Assembly (NCBI GenBank): GCA_017303655.1
Contig: JAFLCE010000013.1
Coordinates: 1 to 60,225 of the forward strand
Length of the DNA stretch: 60,225 nt
Origin: Anaerolineae bacterium
GTDB taxonomy: Bacteria > Chloroflexota > Anaerolineae > Anaerolineales > Villigracilaceae
Direction of reading: 5' to 3'
In this document: piece by piece, positions 1 through 7,738 of the stretch
Layout: each line of letters starts with the position of its first letter
How positions within the stretch are numbered: the stretch's first letter is position 1
Made by a program: the position numbers and the translations under genes
Notes under the pieces: model-generated
What the model saw: only the letters and a program-made list of their open reading frames with translations
Databases searched by the model: none
What the model was told of the DNA's origin: nothing

Positions 1-209
1 CCGCGCTCGCCAACGACTTCGTCACCGCCCGCAAACACATGGACAAACTCCTCCCGCTCCTCCGCAACATGGAAAGCGGCGGCTACACCCAAAAGGTCAA
101 AGTCGGCTGCGAACTGCGCGGCATCCCGGTTGGAAATCCACGCCAGCCGCTGCTGCCATTGTCCGCTGAAGACCGCGCGGAATTCGAGAAGATATTCAAG
201 AGCATCTAA
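1..209 (+). CDS. DapA/DHDPS-superfamily protein, C-terminal fragment (probable pyrroline-hydroxycarboxylate deaminase)
   Basis: Only the last 68 residues are inside the window (frame from base 3, TAA at 207-209). The ending GIPVGNPRQPLLPLS is typical of the C-terminal helices of the dihydrodipicolinate synthase / N-acetylneuraminate lyase superfamily. The catalytic Tyr and Schiff-base Lys lie outside, so the substrate cannot be read from the protein. The following genes encode a 4-hydroxyproline epimerase-type protein and a D-amino-acid dehydrogenase-type protein. In known trans-4-hydroxyproline pathways the third enzyme is a DapA-family deaminase of 1-pyrroline-4-hydroxy-2-carboxylate, so that is the inferred role. 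DapA itself or another aldolase of the family remains possible. Confidence 0.75.
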   Translation, partial: ALANDFVTARKHMDKLLPLLRNMESGGYTQKVKVGCELRGIPVGNPRQPLLPLSAEDRAEFEKIFKSI

Positions 210-213
210 CCAT

Positions 214-258
214 AAAGGGTCACAAAGGAGCACGACGTTAAAACCTTTGTGACCCTTT
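214..258. repeat. 15-bp perfect inverted repeat (AAAGGGTCACAAAGG family)
   Basis: AAAGGGTCACAAAGG at 214-228 is answered by its exact reverse complement at 244-258, with a 15-nt loop. It lies between the DapA-family tail and the epimerase. The sequence after it (CCTTTGTGACACTTCGTGG) continues the same motif, and a diverged relative lies at 5834-5906. It could form an intra-operon hairpin. No U-run follows, so it is not a classical terminator. Confidence 0.7.
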
Positions 259-279
259 GTGACACTTCGTGGTGAAAAA

Positions 280-1221
280 ATGATTCGAATCCCCTTCTTG
301 GACTCCCACACTGGTGGCGAACCAACGCGATTAATTACATCGCTTCCCTTCGACCTCGGAATTGGTTCCGTTGCTGACAAATTATCCACGCTGAAAAAAG
401 ACCACGACGACCTGCGCCGCACCGTCCTGCTCGAACCCCGCGGCTCGGACGTGCTCGTCGGCGCATACCTCGTCCCGCCCGCCGACCCGACCTGTCAATT
501 CGGCGTCATCTACTTCAACAATGTCGGCTACCTCGGCATGTGCGGACACGGCACCATCGGTCTCATTGCGTCACTTGCATATTTAGGAAAAGTTCAGCCT
601 GGAATTATTCGGGTAGAAACTCCTGTTGGTGTTGTTGAAGCAACCCTGCACAAGAATGAAGCGGGTGAGTATCCGAACAAAGTCTCCGTCCAAAACATCC
701 CTGCTTACCGCCACTTGACTCACGTCCCCGTCACCGTTGACGGCAAAACCATCCACGGCGACGTGGCGTGGGGCGGCAACTGGTTCTTCCTCTGCCACGA
801 CCACGGACTTGAAGTCAACATGTCCAACCTCGAAGCGCTGACCGAATTCTCATGGCGCATTCGAGAGCAGTTCACCGCCAACGGAATCACCGGCGCGAAC
901 GGCGCAGAAGTTGACCATGTTGAGTTATTCGCATCTACACCCGAAGCCGATAGCAAAAGTTTTGTCCTCTGCCCCGGCAAAGCCTACGACCGCTCTCCCT
1001 GCGGCACGGGCACAAGCGCAAAATTGGCTTGTTTATATGAAGATGGAAAATTACAAGCGGGACAAATCTGGAAACAACAAAGCGTCGTCGGCAGTATTTT
1101 CGAGGGCAGCATCCAGATTCAGGATAACCGAATCATCCCAACGATTACGGGCGAAGCGTGGGTTATGTCCGAAGGCACGATTTTGGTGGATGAACGCGAT
1201 CCGTTTGGCAATGGGATCTAA
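280..1221 (+). CDS. 4-hydroxyproline 2-epimerase / proline racemase family
   Basis: Cofactor-independent racemase of 313 residues with two catalytic thiols: Cys88 in MCGHGT and Cys241 in SPCGTGTSA. The N-terminal DSHTGGEPTR motif is usual for the family. In the family these cysteines act as the acid/base pair that inverts the alpha carbon of L-proline or trans-4-hydroxy-L-proline. The ATG at 280 gives a normal N-terminus and places the first Cys at residue 88, as in characterised 4-hydroxyproline epimerases. The GTG at 259 lies inside the intergenic repeat and would add seven unlikely residues. The downstream FAD dehydrogenase and upstream DapA-family tail favour hydroxyproline over proline. 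Cytoplasmic. The substrate call is contextual. Confidence 0.88.
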   Translation: MIRIPFLDSHTGGEPTRLITSLPFDLGIGSVADKLSTLKKDHDDLRRTVLLEPRGSDVLVGAYLVPPADPTCQFGVIYFNNVGYLGMCGHGTIGLIASLAYLGKVQPGIIRVETPVGVVEATLHKNEAGEYPNKVSVQNIPAYRHLTHVPVTVDGKTIHGDVAWGGNWFFLCHDHGLEVNMSNLEALTEFSWRIREQFTANGITGANGAEVDHVELFASTPEADSKSFVLCPGKAYDRSPCGTGTSAKLACLYEDGKLQAGQIWKQQSVVGSIFEGSIQIQDNRIIPTITGEAWVMSEGTILVDERDPFGNGI

Positions 1222-1257
1222 TCACTCTGAGTTTCTGCACGATGAGAGGAAAATGGA

Positions 1258-1956
1258 ATGTCAATCAATTTAGGCTTTTATGATTTTTTCTCGTATTTAC
1301 TGCCTGGGTTTGTCTATCTTTATGCGATCAATGATCTTTTACGTGTGTTAGGTTTGAAGTATGTCAACCTGACGAATTTTATGCAAGCGGGTCAAGAACC
1401 AGCGTTTGGACTGGTCGCTCTCGCTTTATTCGCGGCGTATATTGTGGGGCATATCTTTGACCCACTCTCACTTAAGTTTTTCTTCCATTTTATTTTTCGA
1501 ATACGCAACCCGCTTGGCGCCACGACAATTACTTTAAATACAATCAAAGAGAGATATCCTAAACTCGGCATTAAGTTTGTGCCAAAAGATTGGGAGACGC
1601 TGCTTATTATTCTTCGTCAACGCAGTTATGAAACCGCGCAAAGCATTGACCGATTTCAAGCAGATAGTATTATGTTGAGGAATATTGCCTTTGGACTTTT
1701 ACTGATGACAGTCGCAAATGTCATTGCTTTCTTTATGACCATGACTGCGTCTTATTTGCTGATTGCCTTGGCAGAACTCTTTGCTTGTTGGATGCTGGCT
1801 TCTGAAAGCTTTAAGTTTCGGATTTGGTTCTTCACCCAAATTTTTGAAGGGTCTTTGATCTATGGCACGAGTATCGAAGAAGTCATCTCATATGAGAAAA
1901 ACCGAGACTTAAAAAGTAAAGGTCAAAAGCAAACCAATACCAAAATAAAATTGTAA
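1258..1956 (+). CDS. unknown integral membrane protein in the hydroxyproline cluster
   Basis: I do not recognise this 232-residue protein. It has about four hydrophobic segments: near residues 8-30 (YDFFSYLLPGFVYLY), 48-70 (FGLVALALFAAYIVGHIF), 140-160 and 163-180. A cytosolic, charged loop separates the two pairs and the tail is Lys-rich. AGAGGA precedes the ATG at 1258. It sits 36 bp after the epimerase and 5 bp before the dehydrogenase, so it is probably cotranscribed. It is more AT-rich than both neighbours, which hints at later insertion into the operon. Length and topology do not match a usual amino-acid permease, so a transport role would be a guess. Confidence 0.75.
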   Translation: MSINLGFYDFFSYLLPGFVYLYAINDLLRVLGLKYVNLTNFMQAGQEPAFGLVALALFAAYIVGHIFDPLSLKFFFHFIFRIRNPLGATTITLNTIKERYPKLGIKFVPKDWETLLIILRQRSYETAQSIDRFQADSIMLRNIAFGLLLMTVANVIAFFMTMTASYLLIALAELFACWMLASESFKFRIWFFTQIFEGSLIYGTSIEEVISYEKNRDLKSKGQKQTNTKIKL

Positions 1957-1961
1957 ACATC

Positions 1962-3212
1962 ATGACTAAAAAATCAGACGTACTCATCATCGGCGGTGGA
2001 CCGGTAGGCTTAAGCTGCGCGTATTACCTTTTGAAATCGGGCAGGCAAGTGACTTTGCTGGATGCCAAAGAGATCGGCAAGGGTAGTGGCTCGGGCAATG
2101 CGGGACATATCGTGCCGAGTCATATCATTCCGCTGGCAGCGCCGGGCGTGGTGGCCTCTGCCCTTAAGTGGATGCTTGACCCGGCGCACAGTCCCTTTGG
2201 CATGAAAATCAGCCTCGACCCAAATTACCTGATGTGGCTATTGCGCTTCACTCTGTCGTGCAGCCAAAACAATGTGGATCGCTCGCTGGCGCCGCTCAAT
2301 CAACTCGGTCAACTCAGCGCGAAGAATTTTGCTCAACTCATCGCAGAAGAAAAATTCAATTGTGCTTATCAAGAGATGGGCTTGTTGCATCTTTTCAAAA
2401 CAGAAAAAGCATTCCTTGAGGGACAACACGAAGGCGAGTTCATGCAGAAGCATGGCATTCCCGTCAGCGTGTACGACAAGATAAAAATCCACGAAGTGGA
2501 ACCCGCCGCAGTGGATGATGTCATCGGCGGCGTGCATTTCACGGGCGATGCACATCTCAACCCGGCAGTGTTTCTCAAGTTATTAAGTGACCGCGTCCGC
2601 GCGATGGGGGCAGAGTTGTTAGAGAATACATCCGTTACCGGTTTTGAAACGGCGAATGGCAAGATTACGAAAGTCAAAACCACAGCTGGAGCTTTTGAAG
2701 CCGAACAGATTGTTCTTGCTGCTGGGGCATTGAGTCCATCGGTTGCCAAAGACTTGAAGCTGAATATTCCCATCCAACCGGCGCGCGGATACAGTATGAC
2801 CATGTCCGCGACGAAGACAATGCTGAGCCATGCGTTGATTTTGGGTGAACGCAGAATCGCCGTTTCACCGATGGCTGGCTTGCTGCGTTTTACAGGTCGA
2901 CTCGAAGTGGGGAATTACAGTATGGAACCGAATCCCATTTGGATTCAACGCATTGAAACTTCCGCGCGTGAGTATTTGCGTTTGGATGAAAAACTGGACG
3001 TGAAAGAAACCTGGGCGGGTTTGCGTCCAACAACACCCGATGGCGTGCCGATCATTGGCAAATCACCCAAGCATAGCAATCTTGTGCTGGCAACAGGTCA
3101 CGCCATGTTGGGCTTATCGCTTGCGCCGGGGACAGGTCAGGTTGTGAGTCAACTGCTCAATGGGCAGGAACCAGCCTTCAGTTTAAGTCCGATGCGCTTG
3201 GAGCGATTTTAG
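1962..3212 (+). CDS. FAD-dependent D-amino-acid / D-hydroxyproline dehydrogenase (DadA-like)
   Basis: DAO-superfamily flavoenzyme of 416 residues. The Rossmann motif GGGPVGLSCAYYLLKSG lies at residues 11-27, followed by an acidic end of beta-2 (LLDAKEIG). The C-terminal FAD-contact segment reads GLRPTTPDGVPIIG, then ATGHAMLGLSLAPGTG. This arrangement is that of DadA-type dehydrogenases and glycine/D-amino-acid oxidases. Beside the epimerase it most plausibly oxidises cis-4-hydroxy-D-proline to 1-pyrroline-4-hydroxy-2-carboxylate. The start 5 bp after the membrane-protein stop, with no clear Shine-Dalgarno sequence, suggests translational coupling. Substrate is inferred from context; D-alanine or D-proline are alternatives. 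Confidence 0.85.
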   Translation: MTKKSDVLIIGGGPVGLSCAYYLLKSGRQVTLLDAKEIGKGSGSGNAGHIVPSHIIPLAAPGVVASALKWMLDPAHSPFGMKISLDPNYLMWLLRFTLSCSQNNVDRSLAPLNQLGQLSAKNFAQLIAEEKFNCAYQEMGLLHLFKTEKAFLEGQHEGEFMQKHGIPVSVYDKIKIHEVEPAAVDDVIGGVHFTGDAHLNPAVFLKLLSDRVRAMGAELLENTSVTGFETANGKITKVKTTAGAFEAEQIVLAAGALSPSVAKDLKLNIPIQPARGYSMTMSATKTMLSHALILGERRIAVSPMAGLLRFTGRLEVGNYSMEPNPIWIQRIETSAREYLRLDEKLDVKETWAGLRPTTPDGVPIIGKSPKHSNLVLATGHAMLGLSLAPGTGQVVSQLLNGQEPAFSLSPMRLERF

Positions 3213-3301
3213 AAATAAAAAGCGGTGAGTGGAAAGTATAATCAGCCCGCTCACCACTTTCCACTTTCTACTCATTCCTTATTTCTCATCCCTAACTTCC
3301 C

Positions 3302-4483
3302 TTGCCCCCTTCCTTCTTTATCATCCTCGTTTCCGTTTTTGTAGACATGCTCGGCTACGGCATCATGCTGCCCTTGCTGCCGTTCTTCGTGCAGGCACAG
3401 GATGGCGGTGCCGCCATCGCAGGCGGGTTGATGTCGATGTACTCGTCCATTCAACTTTTCTCCGGTCCCATTCTCGGCGCACTCTCCGACCGCTACGGGC
3501 GCAAACCCATTTTGCTGCTTTGTCTCTTGGGTACGGGTACGTCCTATCTTTTACTTGGCTTGGCGAATTCACTTCCCATTATTTTTCTTGCAATCTTCAT
3601 CGATGGTCTGACCGGCTCGAACCTAACCCTTGCGCATGCCTACGTGGCAGATACCACCAACGCTGAGAATCGCGCCCAAGGACTCAATTATTCTCAACTC
3701 GCTTTTGGATTGGGCATCATGGCGGGACCCATCCTCGGCGGACTTCTCAGCGGATATGGTCTCAGCACCCCAGCGCTCGTCGCCTCTTTCTTAGCCTTTG
3801 CCAATGCTGCTTTCGGATTCTTTTTCCTCCCCGAATCATTATCCCCTGAACGCCGCGAGACCAAGCCGTTCTCGCAAGTCTTTTCATGGGCGGGTCAATT
3901 CAGCGGCATTCTTCGGCAGAAGAACATCCAAAATTTTCTCGTCGTTCTCTTCCTACTCAACCTTGCCTTCGCCGGGTTGCAGACGAACTTTCCATTATTC
4001 TCCAACGCCCGCTTCGGCTGGACTCCCGCGCAGAATAGTTATTTCTATTTGTATGTCGGTTTGTGTGGAGTGATTGTACAGGGAGTTTTGTATGCCAAGT
4101 TGCAAGCGCGTTTCGGCGAAAGCAAACTCATCCCCGTGGGACTCACTTGCATGGTGATCGGTTTGGCGGGCATGGCATTCGTCCCTACGGCATGGATGAT
4201 CTTCCCCGCTGTGGCTGTTGTTGCGCTTGGGACGGGCATCAGCATCCCGTCGCTGACGGCATTGGTCTCGTTGCGTGTCCCTGAAAATGAGCAAGGGCGC
4301 TTGATGGGCGGCAATCAAACTTTGCTGGCTTTCACCAATATCTTCGGTCCTGCCATTGCAGGGATTTCGTTCGATGTGATCGCCATCTCCGCGCCGTATT
4401 GGCTTGGGAGTTTGTTTTCAGCATTTGCCTTGGCTATAGCTATTTTGACATTGCGAAGAAATAATCCCGAAGGGATGGAATGA
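3302..4483 (+). CDS. MFS transporter, TetA/TCR-like drug exporter family
   Basis: A 393-residue protein with twelve predicted membrane segments. The first (FFIILVSVFVDMLGYGIMLP) and the loop 2-3 motif GALSDRYGRKP are characteristic of the 12-TM proton antiporter (DHA1/Tet) group. The best start is TTG at 3302, because the first helix begins at once and no upstream ATG or GTG is in frame. A later ATG at 3347 would delete half of helix 1. The last residues (NNPEGME) are encoded by a dispersed repeat described at 4458-4525. It is convergent with the glycosyltransferase gene. The exported compound cannot be deduced; hydroxyproline import is unlikely for this subfamily. Confidence 0.85.
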   Translation: MPPSFFIILVSVFVDMLGYGIMLPLLPFFVQAQDGGAAIAGGLMSMYSSIQLFSGPILGALSDRYGRKPILLLCLLGTGTSYLLLGLANSLPIIFLAIFIDGLTGSNLTLAHAYVADTTNAENRAQGLNYSQLAFGLGIMAGPILGGLLSGYGLSTPALVASFLAFANAAFGFFFLPESLSPERRETKPFSQVFSWAGQFSGILRQKNIQNFLVVLFLLNLAFAGLQTNFPLFSNARFGWTPAQNSYFYLYVGLCGVIVQGVLYAKLQARFGESKLIPVGLTCMVIGLAGMAFVPTAWMIFPAVAVVALGTGISIPSLTALVSLRVPENEQGRLMGGNQTLLAFTNIFGPAIAGISFDVIAISAPYWLGSLFSAFALAIAILTLRRNNPEGME

Positions 4484-4525
4484 TTCTAGACTAATTTGTT
4501 CGGTCAAATAATCCCGAAGGGATGG
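4458..4525. repeat. two direct copies of a 20-bp CCGAAGGGATGG repeat
   Basis: AAATAATCCCGAAGGGATGG occurs at 4458-4477 and again, identical, at 4506-4525. The first copy lies inside the 3' end of the MFS gene and supplies its last codons. A reverse-complement core (CCCTTCGG) follows near 4553-4560, so the second copy can fold across the convergent intergenic region. Confidence 0.8.
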
Positions 4526-4564
4526 CATTGATTTGTGTCGTAAATATGTCACCCCTTCGGAGTT

Positions 4565-5827
4565 TTACAGTAGTTTTTTGATTTGACTTACAGCAACTCC
4601 AATTCCATCTTCTTTATTCAACGCTTCGCTTATCTCTATTGCTCTTGCATACATTTCTTTGTTATTCAATGCTTCAATGATTGCTTGGGCTAGATTCTTT
4701 GGATTGAGTTTCCTCTGCGGAATGGACAAGCCTACGCCCAATTTCTGAATCCGTTCGCCCCAGAAGAACTGGTCAATGGCGAGAGGCATGGTGATGGTGG
4801 GAATGCCTGCATGCAAACTCGCGGACGTGGTCCCAGCGCCGCCGTGGTGGATGGCGACTTTGACGCTTTTATACAGCCAATCATGTGGGACGTATGCAAT
4901 GGGGAAGATGTTCTTTGATTTGATCTCGCCATGATATTTTTCAGGGAGGGTTAGCACAGCTTGGGCATCCGCAAGGTTCAATGCTTCTTCAAGCATAGAC
5001 AAATATCCCTGTGTGCCGGGGCTGCCGAATCCGATGGCGATGGGATTCTTTGCCGAGTCAATAAATCTCTGCACTCGCACTAACTCGTCAACTCGTTCAC
5101 TCGTTTCTTCTTTCACTCGCCAATAACCCGTGATGACTTGCTTCTCATTCCAATCTCGTGGACGTGGCACAACAATTTCACTGAAGGCGTTGAGGGTGAG
5201 AGGCTGGGTAGCGTCAGCTTTCAGAGTAGGGTCAAGTAGTTGCGCGGGAGCAAGCCCAAAGTCCGTGTGACGCGCGTGGTTGATCTCCGAGCGCCACGAA
5301 AGCCAGGTGGCTTGAGTCACTGCCCAATGCGAGAACCAATTTCCAATCCCTGAAAGAGAAAAACGAAACGGAAGCAAAGCTGATGGAAATTCACGAGTGG
5401 GTGTGAGCGGCTGCAAATTTGCTCGAATGGCAGGAATACCCAGTCCTTCGGCGATATGTGCGCCCCAGATGGTGGGCAAGCCGTGAATGAGCAGATCGGA
5501 GCCGCGGCAGGCTTCGGCGGCAGTGTGCAGCATGTGACGGTATAACGGGCGGGCTTTTCGTAGAAATTCTTGTGTGGCTTGCAGTGACCGAATGGGATTC
5601 GTGCCAAGCGTCATCGGTGTGGAGTCGCCTTGCTCGATGAGCAGGTCAGTTGGGTTGCCGTCGAATGGAGAAAATGGGACGTGATGGTTTTGAATGAGAT
5701 TCGCAAACCCACGCGGCGCAGCAACACGGACGTTGTACCCTGCTTCGATCAACCCTTTACCAAGGGCAATATAGGGGAGGACGTCTCCGATGGTGCCGCT
5801 GGTGAGGAGGGTGATGGTTTTAGACAT
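4565..5827 (-). CDS. UDP-sugar-dependent glycosyltransferase, GT1 / sterol glucosyltransferase-like
   Basis: A 420-residue GT-B enzyme. The N-terminal Rossmann half starts MSKTITLLTSGTIGDVLPY. The C-terminal donor half holds IAIGFGSPGT and HHGGAGTTSASLHAGIPTI, followed by MPLAIDQFFWGERIQKLGVG. The HHGGAGT / D-Q pair is the nucleotide-sugar site of UDP-glucosyl or glycopeptide glycosyltransferases acting on lipids, sterols or small molecules. No signal peptide. It lies downstream of a small-molecule methyltransferase on the same strand, 76 bp away, so the two may modify one metabolite. The linker between the halves is partly encoded by a simple repeat (5072-5120). The start has no clear Shine-Dalgarno sequence. 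The acceptor is unknown. Confidence 0.85.
   Translation of the reverse strand: MSKTITLLTSGTIGDVLPYIALGKGLIEAGYNVRVAAPRGFANLIQNHHVPFSPFDGNPTDLLIEQGDSTPMTLGTNPIRSLQATQEFLRKARPLYRHMLHTAAEACRGSDLLIHGLPTIWGAHIAEGLGIPAIRANLQPLTPTREFPSALLPFRFSLSGIGNWFSHWAVTQATWLSWRSEINHARHTDFGLAPAQLLDPTLKADATQPLTLNAFSEIVVPRPRDWNEKQVITGYWRVKEETSERVDELVRVQRFIDSAKNPIAIGFGSPGTQGYLSMLEEALNLADAQAVLTLPEKYHGEIKSKNIFPIAYVPHDWLYKSVKVAIHHGGAGTTSASLHAGIPTITMPLAIDQFFWGERIQKLGVGLSIPQRKLNPKNLAQAIIEALNNKEMYARAIEISEALNKEDGIGVAVSQIKKLL
5072..5120. repeat. degenerate ACTCG simple repeat inside the glycosyltransferase gene
   Basis: Plus-strand ACTCG recurs six times in 48 bp with irregular spacers. Read in the gene it encodes a charged stretch (KEETSERVDELVR) in the inter-domain linker. 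It remains in frame and falls where GT-B enzymes tolerate length change. Confidence 0.7.
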
Positions 5828-5833
5828 TTTTTA

Positions 5834-5906
5834 TAACCGCTAAGAGCGCTAAGAACGCGAAGAAAAACCTTTTTAAACTTTGCGCCCTTTGCGTGCTTCG
5901 CGGTTA
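5834..5906. repeat. imperfect inverted repeat (AACCGC...GCGGTT)
   Basis: AACCGCTAAGAGCGCTAAG starts the left arm and CTTTGCGTGCTTCGCGGTT ends the right arm, an imperfect inverted repeat filling the gap between methyltransferase and glycosyltransferase. Its inner CTTTGCGCCCTTTGCGTGCTTCGCGG resembles CCTTTGTGACCCTTTGTGACACTTCGTGG at 244-272. The two are probably members of one dispersed family. The methyltransferase stop codon lies in the right arm. Confidence 0.65.
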
Positions 5907-6749
5907 ATTCTTTTCGAATACAAGGAAGCGATATTCTACAATCTTCATGTGCAGGCATTGTTGCAATGCCATACTACCCAGCATGGACGGGACGATGGCG
6001 TGTTTGATGGGAAGTTTTTCACCGAGGAAGAGAAGTGTGCTGGCAAGAAAATCGGGCAGGTTGCGCAGGCGGAGATAAGGTGTGAGTTCTTCGTTCTTTT
6101 TCAGTTGAAGTCCGTGGTTGTTTGCAAATGAAATGACCTGCTTAATTGTCCGCACGCCGGGGACGTACCAACCGTCAATGTAGGCTTTGAGCCATTTATT
6201 TTCATCCGCAGAGAACGGACGCGCCGCCTGATAATCATCCACGAGAATGAGCCTGCCACCTTTACGTAACAGACGGCTGGCTTCTTTGAAATATTTCTCT
6301 GGGTCAACGGCATGACAAACTGCTTCGACGGAATAGACCGCATCAAGCGATTCGCTGGGCAGGGGCACGGAAGTAAAGTCCCCTTCGGCAAAGCGGATGT
6401 GATCTTGTAAGCCAAGTTGCTGAGCAGACTCTTGCGCAAGCCTGGCTTGGACGGGGCTGAGAGTTAACCCAAGGGCGGGGGCAGGATTCTGCAAACGCGG
6501 ATAAATGTAAAACAGACTCGCACCCACGCCGCAGCCGAGGTCCGCGATGCGGGCGTTATTTGGCGCAATGGATTCGATCTCCGCTTTGATGAGCGCGTTC
6601 GAGGTGTTGAGCGCGTCTTCGAGCGTCTTCGTGTCTTGCATCCACAACGTGCGGTGGATGTTTTGGGCTTTTTTGCTCCCACTGAATTTTAGGAAGAGGC
6701 TTGTGTTTTCGTCATAATAGGTGCGGACGGAGTCGGTGGTAATAGGCAT
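5904..6749 (-). CDS. class I SAM-dependent small-molecule methyltransferase
   Basis: A 281-residue methyltransferase. Motif I is ADLGCGVGASLFYIYP, the acidic end of beta-2 gives GLTLSP, the adenine site is AEGDFTSVPLP, and the post-motif helix reads LRKGGRLILVDDY. The layout with a long C-terminal substrate-binding half resembles sarcosine/dimethylglycine, geranyl-diphosphate C- and sterol C-methyltransferases. The substrate is not readable. The ATG at 6749 is preferred over an upstream ATG at 6782 because a perfect TATAAT box lies six nt upstream and the extra N-terminus would be encoded by an intergenic palindrome. Probably cotranscribed with the downstream glycosyltransferase. Confidence 0.82.
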   Translation of the reverse strand: MPITTDSVRTYYDENTSLFLKFSGSKKAQNIHRTLWMQDTKTLEDALNTSNALIKAEIESIAPNNARIADLGCGVGASLFYIYPRLQNPAPALGLTLSPVQARLAQESAQQLGLQDHIRFAEGDFTSVPLPSESLDAVYSVEAVCHAVDPEKYFKEASRLLRKGGRLILVDDYQAARPFSADENKWLKAYIDGWYVPGVRTIKQVISFANNHGLQLKKNEELTPYLRLRNLPDFLASTLLFLGEKLPIKHAIVPSMLGSMALQQCLHMKIVEYRFLVFEKN

Positions 6750-6755
6750 GGGCAA

Positions 6756-6761
6756 ATTATA
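6756..6761 (-). promoter_or_regulatory. TATAAT -10 box, leaderless promoter of the methyltransferase
   Basis: Minus-strand TATAAT lies six nt (TTGCCC) before the ATG at 6749, with no Shine-Dalgarno sequence. Transcription would begin at or next to the start codon. Confidence 0.6.
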
Positions 6762-6762
6762 A

Positions 6763-6825
6763 TGTAGGGGCGACCCGCCCATGATGTTTTGACGTTTTGA
6801 TAATCATTGAAGGGTCGCCCCTACA
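6763..6825. repeat. TGTAGG...CCTACA palindromic element
   Basis: TGTAGGGGCGACCC (6763-6776) and GGGTCGCCCCTACA (6812-6825) are perfect 14-bp inverted arms around a 35-bp centre. It is one of the dispersed elements sharing TGTAGG/CCTACA ends (see 10334, 23398, 30916, 33582 and 53698). It lies between the divergent methyltransferase and R2lox genes. Confidence 0.85.
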
Positions 6826-6845
6826 ATCGAATTCAAGGAGAAACC

Positions 6846-7736
6846 ATGTCCCACACTGCCTTTGCCACCACCACCCGTGGACTGAATCGCGAACTGCCAC
6901 CGATGCGCTTGTATGAAAAAGCCAAGAAGCTCGGCATTTGGAATCCTTCAGATATTGACTTCACCAAAGACAAACAGGATTGGGCAGGCTTCACCGATGA
7001 AGAGAAAGATCTGTGCCTGTTACTCCTGTCCATGTTTGTGGCGGGCGAGGAGGCGGTGACGCTTGATCTACTGCCGCTTATTCAAGCCATCGCGCAGGAA
7101 GGACGTATCGAAGAGGAAATGTTCCTGACGACTTTCCTTTTTGAAGAAGCCAAGCATACCGATTTCTTCCGCCGATTTATGGATGAGGTCGCTGAGGCAG
7201 GCGTGGACTTGTCACGTTATCACGGTGGTAACTATCGTCAGCTATTCTACGAATCCCTGCCTGACGCATTGAACGCGCTTCGCTCCGACCCGTCACCTGC
7301 CAGCCAGATCCGGGCATCGGTTACCTATAACATGGTCGTTGAAGGCGTGCTGGCGGAGACGGGCTATCAAGCCTTCTTCACTATGCTCGAACGCAATGAC
7401 CTGCTGCCTGGTTTACGCAAAGGGATTGGGCTGCTCAAGCAAGATGAATCTCGCCACATTGCCTACGGCGTTTATCTTTTGTCCCGTCTCATCGCGGAGC
7501 ATCCACAGGAATGGGACAATCTCCAAATGCAGATGAATACGCTGTTGCCCTCCGCCATTGGCGTGATCGGAGATGCGTTCGCGAGATATGAAGTTGTCCC
7601 GTTTGGCTTGAAGGAAGAGGACTTTGTCAATTACGCGATGAGTCAATTTAGCAAGCGCTTTGAACGGTTGGAAAAAGCCAAAGGCGTAAGTTTGGATGAG
7701 ATCAACCGCGTGGCAAGAGAGAATGAGGAAGCTTAA
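6846..7736 (+). CDS. R2-like ligand-binding oxidase (R2lox), Mn/Fe protein
   Basis: A 296-residue ferritin-like protein. Candidate metal ligands are Glu68 (GEEAVT), Glu101 and His104 (EEAKH), Glu166 (VVEGVLAETGY), and Glu201 and His204 (DESRHIAYG). Val71 and Tyr161 match the Val-Tyr pair that forms the ether cross-link in characterised R2lox proteins. The spacing of all eight agrees with the Geobacillus enzyme minus one residue. The radical-channel features needed for a ribonucleotide reductase R2 subunit are absent, and no R1 gene is near. R2lox proteins carry a heterodinuclear Mn/Fe site and bind a fatty acid; the natural reaction is unknown. AAGGAG before ATG 6846 sets the start. The Nudix gene follows after 2 bp. 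Confidence 0.9.
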   Translation: MSHTAFATTTRGLNRELPPMRLYEKAKKLGIWNPSDIDFTKDKQDWAGFTDEEKDLCLLLLSMFVAGEEAVTLDLLPLIQAIAQEGRIEEEMFLTTFLFEEAKHTDFFRRFMDEVAEAGVDLSRYHGGNYRQLFYESLPDALNALRSDPSPASQIRASVTYNMVVEGVLAETGYQAFFTMLERNDLLPGLRKGIGLLKQDESRHIAYGVYLLSRLIAEHPQEWDNLQMQMNTLLPSAIGVIGDAFARYEVVPFGLKEEDFVNYAMSQFSKRFERLEKAKGVSLDEINRVARENEEA

Positions 7737-7738
7737 GT

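Noticed and set aside
3219-3266. AGTGGAAAGT/ACTTTCCACT inverted repeat before the MFS gene considered as a terminator.
   Set aside because: The 10-bp arms are real but the arm order of the nearby GGTGAG/CTCACC pair is not nested and no U-run follows. It may be another dispersed repeat.
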